A program made the translations under genes and the position numbers. A stretch of 64,000 nt of DNA, taken from Parietichytrium sp. I65-24A. Taxonomy: Eukaryota > Sar > Bigyra > Thraustochytrida > Thraustochytriidae. The stretch covers positions 310,001-374,000 of the forward strand of contig BLSF01000019.1 in NCBI GenBank assembly GCA_012862575.1, in the 5' to 3' direction. The number at the start of each line of letters is the position of its first letter. Positions within the stretch are counted from its first letter, which is position 1. The notes beneath the pieces are model-generated. The model had not been told where the DNA came from. It did no database searches and worked only from the letters and a program-made list of their open reading frames with translations. Positions 9,601 to 18,245 of this stretch are shown one piece after another.

Positions 9601-10518
9601 ATGTACAGAACACCAGTGTTTGTGACGAGTCTCCTGCTCGTCGTTGCGCGGTCAGTCGTGCGCGCAAGATTGTGCGAAGCTCTGCACGAGGTGGGCTGGG
9701 AAGACCTTGATTCGGAAGGCTTCAGGGACGCGTTTCTCCGCCAGGATGTTCCGGTGGTAATTCGAAGGGCCTGCGAAGCTGAGGAGTGGGCACAGACCGT
9801 GGACGCATGGGGATCAATGGACGGCCTGCGAGGGGATATCGGAGACGTGGCTGTTCGAGTTGGTCGAGGACCATACCCAAACAAAGAATTGCTTCTCGGA
9901 GACTACCTAGATTGGCTGGAACGCCCGAGCTGCAGCTGGCGTAGGATGTGGGAAGGACTGCCCGTGGTCTTCCAGTATGGGAACCTTCCAGCGCGCTGGA
10001 CACTGACAGAAGAGTGTGATTCAGACGGCGGAGCTGGGAGGATTATGTCATTCAGCATGCCGCTGCATGAGTCGCAGCAAGTAGTTTGCAGGCTACTAGA
10101 CAGATTCGTGGTTCCTAGCTTTTTGCGCGGACATGTCTACATCTTGCACGGTGGGCTTCTCATTGCGCCTGCTGGGGATGCGATTGGCTACCACAGACAC
10201 ACAGACGCAATCAACGTACTCCTCCTCGGCGAGAAAATGTGGTCAATCCGCAACGCCACACATCGATTTATTGGTACACAGCGAGCCGGGGACATTGTAT
10301 ATATACCTGGAAACATGGAGCATGGTGAGTGTAATGTGAAGGGGTCGTAAAGAAGTGGTTTGCTTTACTTTGTGTGCAACTTTTAAAGTCTAACGGATTA
10401 AGTAACAATTACAGCGGTGACAAACTTGTCTCCCAGCGTTGCACTCCAGATGCAGTTCGAGGCGATGCACTGGGACAGTGCGAGTTTTGCAATGCTCTTG
10501 GACGCGATGCTCACCTGA
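9601..10518 (+). CDS. JmjC/cupin-8 domain protein with N-terminal signal sequence
   Basis: Two exons (9601-10324 and 10415-10518) encode 275 residues. The cupin core shows HTD (metal-binding His and Asp in 'YHRHTDAINVLL') and a distal His in 'YIPGNMEHAV', the usual Fe(II)/2-oxoglutarate facial triad of JmjC-type hydroxylases, with 'GDIVYIPG' just before it. The N-terminus MYRTPVFVTSLLLVVARSVV looks like a signal peptide or anchor, so action in the secretory pathway is more likely than histone demethylation. An in-frame ATG at 9538 would add 21 residues and bury the hydrophobic segment; the one at 9601 is preferred. The substrate cannot be read from sequence. The gene ends 19 bp from the convergent IQ-motif gene. 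Confidence 0.85.
10325..10414 (+). other. 90-bp intron in the JmjC gene
   Basis: GTGAGT donor, TTACAG acceptor, phase 1. A CTAAC motif about 25 nt before the acceptor could be the branch point. Splicing joins MEH to AVTNLSPSVALQMQFEAMHW, continuing the cupin fold past the metal-binding His; the unspliced frame stops nine codons later. Confidence 0.9.
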
Positions 10519-10537
10519 CCTATTGGCACAGATTTAT

Positions 10538-13171
10538 TTAATCAGCGGACTGATAAGACTGTGCTCTCAGTCGTGCTTGCGCTTTTAAACTGACAAAGGG
10601 CGAATAGGAGCGTTCAAAGGAAGGCGCACCTTGCGGGACAGAGAACGGAACAGAATTCGGGGTGCTCCGCCAGCTTTTCGCCGATCCATTAGAGGAGAGG
10701 CTACCTGCTCGATGTCGAATTTGCTTGGTGGTATTTCCATCGTGGTCTTTGGTGCGGGCTTGCTTGTGCTTGGTGGTATTGCGAACCGCTCTTTGCTTCT
10801 CGCTCTCGTCCACCTTTTGCGACAACTGAAGAATTTTGCTGACGAGTACGGAGGAGACGCCGGATTGAGACGACCGCTCCGAGTGCAGTTGCAAAAATCG
10901 AACAAAATCTGAGCTGCTCATCTTGCCAGGACTCGAGGTGAATGACTGAGCAAACTCGTAAAGCTTGGCAGCAAGCTTGCCATGAATTCCTGCAAGCCTT
11001 TCTATTGCGTTAACGAAAACGGATGCATCAACTAGTTGGCTGGTTCCTGGGGCAGCACGAGATCTGGGCGACTTTCCAATATTAAAAATATGTTGGAAGA
11101 GCCGTTCTGCCAGCGTCACTTCATGCACAGTTAGCCCATTGCCTCTGGAATGTATCGAGTGCGAAACTGAATGCAGATTGGATGCTGGGGAATCAGACGC
11201 TTCAAACTCCGGGAGGAAGAGCCTGAGCCCTCGCGTGGACATGTCTTGTACGCGGTACGCAAGCTCCAGGATATCGTGCCCGAGGGTTGACCCTGAGGTG
11301 CCCATGGATTTCTGTACAATATCGCCGATAAACGCAGACGGGCTCAGGGCCTCGTAGTGAGCGACGGACTTGTTCCGAAGCATGCCCTTTATCGTTCTAT
11401 CCAAAAGCTGATCGAATTCTGACTTGGCGGTTTGAGTCCGGCATCTACGCAGTATACTCACCATGCTGCTCAATGTCATCTCCTTGGCCTTATTCGCTGT
11501 GCGCACGGTCCGGTAAAACCTGAGAAGAATGTCGCGATCAGATTTTCCCAATACGTAATCGAATGTGTCGACACTGTCCTCGTCAGACTGCCGCGGAGAA
11601 CGCGGTGGCGCGGATATGCTATGTGCGGGAGATGAAGCAAGCTGGTTGCTTGCCGAAGGCGACAGCGGAAGCTCTTCGACATTGTGTTTGGCGAATCCGT
11701 TCAGTGCATCTCCCCAGCGTGGTTCCGCTGCGAAGTGTACACTATCTTGGTTGCTCTGGCGATGTGCCAAGCTGCTGAGCTGAGATGCTGGGTGCGTCCG
11801 TCCCCTCAATCTTGGGTTGCTGTTGCGCCAGTCCGTGACGTCCAGCGTGGAAATCGGAGTGTTTTTCCGCTCATACAGCATCCTCACAAACTCCTCTCGG
11901 GAACGCATACCCCTCCAGGCGGCTTGGATTCTGGTTGCGCATCTGTCCCAAAACGCGCGTTTTAACTTTTTGGAGGTGTTTTCTTGCGGGTACAAACTCT
12001 CCTCGTGGCATTCATGCAGCGTGGAAATTGCACGACTACTTTCTAAAGTTGTGCCACTAATCTGGCTTCCAGCCCGGTGTAGGTACATGTTGGATGGTGG
12101 CTGATTGACATCGTTGCGGAATGCGTGGGACAAGACAAATTTCTCCGACGGCAGGGTGGACATCAGTCCGCCAATATACTTGTGCGCAGAGCCGCGTCTC
12201 GTGTTTGGTCTGATCTTAGAAGGAGCTGCATTTCGCTTCAAGTCCCGCCGGGGCGGAATCTTGTCAGAGCATTGTAATGTGCTATATAATAAGGCAATCT
12301 GCGATGGTGTGAGGGACGTCTTGGTAAGGGACTTTCTGACAGTCTCTAGATCATCTTGCATCCCGTTTATCAGGTCCTCCACATCGCGCTGGTATAATTC
12401 CTGCTCCTGTTCCTCGGTGAGCTCATCGATGGAAGAGCGCGCATCCCGCGTGCGCTGTTCAATCTTTTGAGTCTCTGCGTGTATAGAATCAATATCGATG
12501 TCTGCCTGGTCACCCAAGTGTTCATCATTCGTGGACGTCCCCACGCTAATGTTAAATTTCCCAAGAATGGGATTATCCCTCTCTTCCACATGTTCCTCAC
12601 TGTCTATTAGAACAAAGTGCGACCCCATATCCACACCACTGAGTTCTTTCGGCTCGTCGCTTTGCTCCGCCGTTGCCGCACCATGCAAACCCACGTCATC
12701 CTCCATCTCATCCTCGTGGACCACCGCACTCACCGCAACTTGGCTCTCCTCCAAGCCTGCCGCTGGAGCTTCACCCCCATCTGCCCTAGCACTCCCATCC
12801 TCACCGAGGACCACCATAGAAAATGCCAAACCTTCGTCCCCTAGCCTTTCTTCCTGAGTCCCCTTCTGCACCTCTTCCTCTGCCTGTACAGCTTCTTCCT
12901 CCGTCTCCGTCTCCATTTCTTTCGCCTTCTCCACGCTCGCTACCTCCGCACCGATGCGTTGCTCCTGCTGCTCGTTCTGTTCGTTCTGTTCGCCGCTGTG
13001 GAGCCTTTCCGCTGGGCTGGAAGGGTCGGTGTTGGCGCGCGTACTCCGTGGCTGGGACGACGACGACGACGGCGCCTGGGACGGCTCGGTCCCCGCGCGG
13101 TCGCGCCACAGGCGGCCCACCTTGCGCAGCATGGCGAACCGCGCGGAGGTGCGCCGCGGCCGATCCGCCAT
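10538..13171 (-). CDS. IQ-motif protein of unknown function
   Basis: Single exon of 877 residues from the ATG at 13171. The open frame runs further upstream, but only through a GTGCGC repeat and leader-like sequence. An IQ motif, RIQAAWRGMRSREEF near residue 410, matches IQxxxRGxxxR and suggests calmodulin or myosin-light-chain binding. The N-terminal 250 residues are disordered and rich in Glu, Gln and Ser; the C-terminal half (from about residue 500, 'DYVLGKSDRDILLRFYRTV') seems folded and mostly helical, but I do not recognise it. The C-terminal tail is basic and Ser-rich. A cytoskeletal or ciliary role is possible, as in many IQ proteins of flagellates, but this is inference. Confidence 0.8.
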   Translation of the reverse strand: MADRPRRTSARFAMLRKVGRLWRDRAGTEPSQAPSSSSSQPRSTRANTDPSSPAERLHSGEQNEQNEQQEQRIGAEVASVEKAKEMETETEEEAVQAEEEVQKGTQEERLGDEGLAFSMVVLGEDGSARADGGEAPAAGLEESQVAVSAVVHEDEMEDDVGLHGAATAEQSDEPKELSGVDMGSHFVLIDSEEHVEERDNPILGKFNISVGTSTNDEHLGDQADIDIDSIHAETQKIEQRTRDARSSIDELTEEQEQELYQRDVEDLINGMQDDLETVRKSLTKTSLTPSQIALLYSTLQCSDKIPPRRDLKRNAAPSKIRPNTRRGSAHKYIGGLMSTLPSEKFVLSHAFRNDVNQPPSNMYLHRAGSQISGTTLESSRAISTLHECHEESLYPQENTSKKLKRAFWDRCATRIQAAWRGMRSREEFVRMLYERKNTPISTLDVTDWRNSNPRLRGRTHPASQLSSLAHRQSNQDSVHFAAEPRWGDALNGFAKHNVEELPLSPSASNQLASSPAHSISAPPRSPRQSDEDSVDTFDYVLGKSDRDILLRFYRTVRTANKAKEMTLSSMVSILRRCRTQTAKSEFDQLLDRTIKGMLRNKSVAHYEALSPSAFIGDIVQKSMGTSGSTLGHDILELAYRVQDMSTRGLRLFLPEFEASDSPASNLHSVSHSIHSRGNGLTVHEVTLAERLFQHIFNIGKSPRSRAAPGTSQLVDASVFVNAIERLAGIHGKLAAKLYEFAQSFTSSPGKMSSSDFVRFLQLHSERSSQSGVSSVLVSKILQLSQKVDESEKQRAVRNTTKHKQARTKDHDGNTTKQIRHRAGSLSSNGSAKSWRSTPNSVPFSVPQGAPSFERSYSPFVSLKAQARLRAQSYQSAD

Positions 13172-13205
13172 CCTCGCTAACCTGCCAGGAACCTTTTCCC
13201 ACTGC

Positions 13206-13251
13206 TGCGCGTGCGTGCGCGTGCGTGCGCGTGCGTGCGCGTGCGTGCGCG
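13206..13251. repeat. (GTGCGTGCGC)n alternating purine-pyrimidine repeat
   Basis: Four perfect copies of the ten-base unit plus a partial copy. Strict alternation of purine and pyrimidine with high GC makes it a candidate Z-DNA former, about 35 bp upstream of the IQ-gene ATG. Confidence 0.9.
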
Positions 13252-13969
13252 GGGCTCTTCTGCTGCCCGCAAATTTGCGGTGTCTGCGTCCACAGGTACG
13301 CCCGCGGAGGTGGGGGGATACGCGAGGTGGATAAGGAACTCGGTAGGTGGGCTTAGAGGGTCGAGGAGTGTGCGCTGCGATCCGTTGTGAGTGTGGCGTG
13401 GCAGTTTCGCAAAGAACTGTTCGCGAACGAAATTGATGGATGGAGAACGTGGATTTGGGTTCCGCACTCGAACCGAGGTTTCGGCATGTTTCGGCAGCCA
13501 AAAGCGTAAACAAACCCTATCAGAAGGTGGGGTGTCGCCTTTACGCAGCTAGGTACCAACTCCTGTTCAGTGAACAGTGTAGAAAAGGAAAGTCAGTTTT
13601 TTGGTTTGATCAGCGACGATGTCCAGGTGTTCCAGGAGAAAGAAAACCTCAATCCCTCTGGTTTTTGTTTTTTTACCATTACTGCACTCCGCGTCTTGTT
13701 CAGTAGCCAGGCTATAGCACACTGTGTTATCTACTAGCTAGCTATCAAGTAATACCTTCTAAAGTGTCGTCCCACTCGACCTACCGCAAACCTAATGTCG
13801 ACCATAGCATTATCATCAGCTCTAATGGAATCGGTAATTACGAGCGAAATCGCCTCTCTCTCTGCTCCCACTCTCGACATCCCTATTCCTCTACCGGAGC
13901 GCTAACAAAGCTGCTAACATCGCGGGTGATTCGAGGGACCCATCCTACCATCTTGCTATTACACTACGC

Positions 13970-13983
13970 GGTACTCGAGTACC
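13970..13983. promoter_or_regulatory. GTACTCGAGTAC palindrome, copy 2
   Basis: Here the palindrome extends to 14 bp (GGTACTCGAGTACC). It lies between the divergent IQ and sulfotransferase-like genes. Function is inferred only from its repetition. Confidence 0.5.
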
Positions 13984-14510
13984 ATGTGGTGTTGGGCAGT
14001 CTGGTAGTACTTACTAGGTACCCGCCTCACTTCACTATGACTTCCTTACCAATGCTCCTATCTCGCGCGGAATGGTTCATGGTTACGCTCTCCTCAACCC
14101 TCTTCAGGGATAGGCTAGGATAGGCTGATGCTACCGAATTAGCTATAACATAGCTTACAAATGCTTACAACCCGAGAGATTCGGGAGAGACCCAAAAGAA
14201 CAGAACCAGTGAGTGGTACCTTCGTACCTGGAACTACAATTTAGTGTAGCACTCCACAACAAAAGTACTATACTTTCTATTCTTTCTAAACTACATCTAC
14301 TACATCCATCAGTTGTTGTCGTATGTTGTTATGTTGTTATGTTGTTATGTTGTTGTCACCTGTAAGAACTGTGAGAACACCGAAAAGCAAGAGCAAGTTG
14401 AAGTGCAAGTAAGCAAGTTAGTGGAAGAAAGAGCAAGTGCAAGTAGTGGAGTGGAACGCGGAAGAGACGGAGCTTTGCGCGGCAAGTTGAGGTGGTTGCG
14501 GAAGAATAGA

Positions 14511-16058
14511 ATGAGCGGCAACTGGAGGCGCGTGCAGGTGGAGGAAGAGGACGAGGATGCGGACTTTGTGACCAACGTGAAGGAGGAGCATGACCGCCTG
14601 GCCAAGCCCGAGGAGACCGGGTTTGCAGACTTTGAGGAAGCTGACGCCGTGAATGAACTGCGCGCGGGGGTCAAGGATGCGGCGTCCGACTTTGTCACTG
14701 GTAATAAGGCATTCGCGCTTGTGCTGTTGCTCGGCGCAGGGCTGATTGCCACTGCGCTGTGGGTACAGAGCTCCTCAGCCCCCACGGAAGCGGCGGCCAA
14801 GACGGGCAAGAATGGCGGTGACGTAGATGATGATGATGTTTACCAATATGAGGAGGAGAAGGATGCTGATGCTGGCGCCGATGACGGGTCGGCGTATGGG
14901 GAGGACACTCCGCTTGTGTGGAACGAGACTAGCCCGCCATCGACGTCCGAGTCGCTGTACTATGAGGAGGAAGATTCCGAGTACACCGAGTACGCGACGG
15001 CCGAGAAGGCGCAGGACGATTTTGCCACCTTGATCGAGGACACTGCGAAGAGCAGCCTTCTGGGTCTCCTGCCACAAGGCCACGGACTCTGCTTCCAGTA
15101 CCGTGACTATAAATTTTGCAACGAAAACGTGACGTCGAATTTGCTTGAAGAAACACTCGCTACGTTCGAGGCTACTTCACCCGACTACTTTATCGTCGGA
15201 TACAGCGAGTCTGGTAGCTCGGTGCTTAACGAACTGCTGCTATCACACCCAAAAGTCTCTCGACCGCAGCTCTTTAATTCCACTGATGGTGCAGTGCACT
15301 GGTTCGACCGCAATCTCTATGAACAGAGCTTTGCCGACGAGGATGACTTGGAAGTCCAGAAGAAAAAGCTGGTGGATCTCACGGATTATTTTTCCATATT
15401 CCCAGCCGGCTCCAACTCCATCGTTGGGGATTATACTCCCAATTTAATCTACGAAGATGCGTCGTTTCCTATGTGGGTGCGGGCCGTCAATCCTGACACG
15501 AAAATCATCGTCGTAGTTCCAGACCCGGTCGAGAAGGCCAGGTGCAGATTTCATGAGTCTGGTGCTGGTTTGGAGTGCGAAGCCAAAGATGGTGGATGCT
15601 CACTGGTGACGACTACTTTCGAGGACTATGTTCGAACCGACCTTAAAGAACTCACCAAAACCTGCCCGTTGGCAGGAAGCGCGAGCAAAGACCCGCTGGC
15701 AACGTATTCATGCAAGCGTGACTTGAACAAGCGGCCAGCTTCCCTAGACACTGATACTCTCGTGCAGTCCCTGTACGCAAACCACCTTAGGCATTGGATG
15801 CGATTTTTCAAGAAGGACCAGTTCCTCTTCGTGCGCAGCAAAGATCTTTTTTCAAATCAGGCTGCAGCGATGTCTCAAGTCACTGCCTTTCTCGATATCG
15901 AGCCATTTGAAGAGGACATCTTCACGAACACTACTTCAAGCAAATATGCTAAAAAGTGTCCTGGCAAAATAAGTGGTGCGAAAATTAAGGATTTGAGAGC
16001 ATATCTGTCGACCTCAACAGAAAAAGCTAGCTTTTTAATCGGGGCCGACCTAAACTAA
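14511..16058 (+). CDS. type II membrane sulfotransferase-like protein
   Basis: 515 residues from the ATG at 14511. There is an acidic cytosolic N-terminus, one membrane segment ('AFALVLLLGAGLIATALWV', about residues 66-84), an Asp/Glu/Tyr-rich stem, then a lumenal domain resembling Golgi carbohydrate sulfotransferases. The domain shows 'PDYFIVGYSESGSSVLNELL' (position of the 5'-phosphosulfate loop), 'VGDYTPNLIY', 'NPDTKIIVVVPDPVEKA' (position of the 3'-phosphate site) and 'HLRHWMRFFKKDQFLFVRSKDL'. The loop Lys usual in PKxGTT/QKGGT is replaced (ESGSS) and the RDPVxRA-S motif reads PDPVEKARC, so PAPS use is doubtful: either a divergent enzyme or a non-catalytic relative. N-glycosylation sequons occur in the lumenal part. 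An open stretch upstream (from 14313) is leader-like. Confidence 0.75.
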   Translation: MSGNWRRVQVEEEDEDADFVTNVKEEHDRLAKPEETGFADFEEADAVNELRAGVKDAASDFVTGNKAFALVLLLGAGLIATALWVQSSSAPTEAAAKTGKNGGDVDDDDVYQYEEEKDADAGADDGSAYGEDTPLVWNETSPPSTSESLYYEEEDSEYTEYATAEKAQDDFATLIEDTAKSSLLGLLPQGHGLCFQYRDYKFCNENVTSNLLEETLATFEATSPDYFIVGYSESGSSVLNELLLSHPKVSRPQLFNSTDGAVHWFDRNLYEQSFADEDDLEVQKKKLVDLTDYFSIFPAGSNSIVGDYTPNLIYEDASFPMWVRAVNPDTKIIVVVPDPVEKARCRFHESGAGLECEAKDGGCSLVTTTFEDYVRTDLKELTKTCPLAGSASKDPLATYSCKRDLNKRPASLDTDTLVQSLYANHLRHWMRFFKKDQFLFVRSKDLFSNQAAAMSQVTAFLDIEPFEEDIFTNTTSSKYAKKCPGKISGAKIKDLRAYLSTSTEKASFLIGADLN

Positions 16059-16268
16059 CGGGCCACGTGGTGTTTGTGGCCCTCGTTTGCGCTCTTGCTG
16101 TTTTTTGGAGTAGACAAGACGCTTGAAACTGCAGAACGACCATAAATGGTTTCGGGAGAACGGAAAGATAATTGATTGAAGAGGGCTTCTGAGTAGCCCG
16201 CCGTTCTTCTGGACGTAAGAATTAGTTTAAAATAACTGTAAATGTAAAAAGTAATAGGTAAAATTGTT
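16059..16268. other. convergent 3' intergenic spacer
   Basis: 210 bp between the ends of the sulfotransferase-like and tectonin-like genes. AT-rich at the right; presumably 3' UTRs and polyadenylation signals of both. Nothing else seen. Confidence 0.5.
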
Positions 16269-18245
16269 TCATAAATCAGTGTACACCTCGTACTCGCCGA
16301 GTTCACTATTCCATGAGCACAGGGGCTCCAAGACCCTCATCTTCTTAATATGTTCTACCACACGCACTTTAGGCGTTCGCTGCACCCACCAAATCTCGAA
16401 GTCTCCATAACAAATCAACTTGCTCGAGTCAGATTTAAATGTGGTTGGCAACGATGTCGTGAAGTAGCCTGGTGTGAATGACAATGACGTGTTGAGACGC
16501 TTCTCGCTGATCAACTCCTCATCGCCTGTGCGATGCAGCTCCAAAAACGTCCCGCATTCGTTGCTGTCTTCCATAGATCCACTACAGGATGGGATATATG
16601 TCGTCGATGTATACGCAACCGCAACGCAGTAATCACTAACGGTTCCATATCCGTCGGTGCACGAACTCTGCGCGTAGACGGTTTCATTAAAGTCCCAGCA
16701 GCTTGGTCTAAAATCTGGAAGAGCGCGACGTACTCCAAGGTCAACACATTCGTCGTCCTTGACGATGGACAGCTCCGCGGTCTCCGTCTTCTTCTTGATC
16801 GAGAAGCCCGGATCCAAACCATTGCCTGTATCTCGGAGGATGCAAGTAGCATCCTCAAATGTGGTGTAAGAATTTGGCAAGCGACTACTCCGTTTTACAA
16901 TCATTTTTTCACAAAGTGAAGTTGCTAAATTCCATTCACAATTCTCTTCGCTCTTGCTCTCACAATCGTCTTTTGTCAACAATACAACACACTCTCGCCC
17001 GAACTCCTCTACTGTATATGTATCAACGGAGATAGTAGCATTCAGAGAAGAGGAGCTCGAGACAAGCTTAATGCCACCATCTACAGTTCTGGAGAGCTTT
17101 CGCCAGGAACCCTCAATATCAGCCACTGCAAGGGCGTACACATTTCCGGTGGAGGAGACTATCCAAACCTCTTCGTTGTCCGCTTCAAGGTACGTTGCCA
17201 ATACTCCATCTGGTAACGGAAGCACCGTCCAAGTTGACGCCGTGCAGGCGGTAACAAGCTCTTTTGCGCAGTAGTAGAGGTACTCGGAGTCTGTCGCGAC
17301 CACGAAGTCTAAGGCGACAACAGCAGATATATTTGTAAATCGCCTTTCGCCTGAAATGTCGTTCCAATAAGACGAATTCGATCCAGCGCTCGAGAGCAGC
17401 ACGTCCCTCCAGGACAAACTGGAGCGTAACGGGAGCAGCACTTGTCTCGAAAAGACACGTCCTTCTCGCGTTCGAATATACACATGGGTTGTATCTGCTT
17501 CCAACTGCACAAAGTCGTTTTCACTTCCCTCATCAAGTGAGGGACCTCCCCATCGAGCTCCTTCGTTCGGGTGGCCGTCGAGATCTACAGGGAGAGCAAA
17601 TTGTCCAGTGCAAGGCTTCGCGCATTGCAGGACAACTCTTGGCCGAGCGACCTCGACTGCGTACAAGAATGCCCGCCCGCTCACCGAGACAGTCAAAAAG
17701 TTGCCGCTAACTATGGTCCATGATGTTGTACCATCAAGCTTCCTCCAGAAAATTTTCTCCTCGGCGTGGTCGATCCCCCAAACCGAGGTATCATCTGCAT
17801 CAAAGTAGTCGAAGTTGTATTTGTGAAGGTCAGACGTTTCGTTCATCTTGATCCAAGCCCCTGTGCACGGCTTTTGGCATTTGTAGGTGGCGCCAGATTG
17901 TTTTCCTAGTCCCCAAACCCAACCCAACTCGATTTTCGGTGAACTGCGAACATACTCTGGTTCGCCATACAAGCCTTGGCAGCAATCATACGAGTGTCCG
18001 CGACAAGGGTCCACGAGAACCCCCATTGTATATGTCAAAAAGTTAAAATTGCCCACTCTCTCGTCCTCTTCTAAAATAAGCTCCAGCGCATCATCCTTTG
18101 CCTCAGCCAGCATAAACTGATATGGAGGGTAATCTGGCTCATCCTCCGCAAGTGGATCCACGTAATCCACGCTCTCACCGCCGGCAGTCCACAGCGCCAG
18201 GCCCCACGCCACCAAAACCCAGCGAAAAGGCCTCGCACATCTCAT
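16269..18245 (-). CDS. secreted tectonin-like beta-propeller protein
   Basis: 658 residues with an N-terminal signal peptide (RPFRWVLVAWGLALWTAGG). The first 400 residues contain tectonin-type repeats: blocks with 'CQKPCTGAWIKM', 'CAKPCTGQFALPV' and 'CAKELVTACTASTWTVL', each followed by a stretch of the type 'xxxWGIDxxxxIFWRKLDG..SWTIVSGN', as in fish-egg lectins and slime-mould tectonins that bind sugars or lipopolysaccharide. The C-terminal third is Cys-rich and not recognised. No membrane anchor is visible at the C-terminus, so it is probably secreted or bound to the cell wall. A role in surface recognition or scavenging is inference from the family. Confidence 0.75.
   Translation of the reverse strand: MRCARPFRWVLVAWGLALWTAGGESVDYVDPLAEDEPDYPPYQFMLAEAKDDALELILEEDERVGNFNFLTYTMGVLVDPCRGHSYDCCQGLYGEPEYVRSSPKIELGWVWGLGKQSGATYKCQKPCTGAWIKMNETSDLHKYNFDYFDADDTSVWGIDHAEEKIFWRKLDGTTSWTIVSGNFLTVSVSGRAFLYAVEVARPRVVLQCAKPCTGQFALPVDLDGHPNEGARWGGPSLDEGSENDFVQLEADTTHVYIRTREGRVFSRQVLLPLRSSLSWRDVLLSSAGSNSSYWNDISGERRFTNISAVVALDFVVATDSEYLYYCAKELVTACTASTWTVLPLPDGVLATYLEADNEEVWIVSSTGNVYALAVADIEGSWRKLSRTVDGGIKLVSSSSSLNATISVDTYTVEEFGRECVVLLTKDDCESKSEENCEWNLATSLCEKMIVKRSSRLPNSYTTFEDATCILRDTGNGLDPGFSIKKKTETAELSIVKDDECVDLGVRRALPDFRPSCWDFNETVYAQSSCTDGYGTVSDYCVAVAYTSTTYIPSCSGSMEDSNECGTFLELHRTGDEELISEKRLNTSLSFTPGYFTTSLPTTFKSDSSKLICYGDFEIWWVQRTPKVRVVEHIKKMRVLEPLCSWNSELGEYEVYTDL

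Larger units (their letters stand above)
13172..14510. promoter_or_regulatory. divergent intergenic region between IQ-motif and sulfotransferase-like genes
   Basis: 1.34 kb, no gene recognised. It holds the alternating GTGCGC tract next to the IQ gene, the palindrome GGTACTCGAGTACC at 13970-13983, and a GTTATGTTGTT low-complexity stretch at about 14320-14355 followed by a purine-rich leader to the sulfotransferase-like ATG. Confidence 0.55.

Noticed and set aside
13172-13513. Upstream extension of the IQ-protein frame
   Set aside because: Contains the GTGCGC repeat translated as Ala/Arg/Thr/His and lacks the charge pattern of the protein proper.
14313-14510. Upstream extension of the sulfotransferase-like frame
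   Set aside because: Starts on a non-ATG or in a GTTATGTTGTT low-complexity tract and has a leader-like composition.
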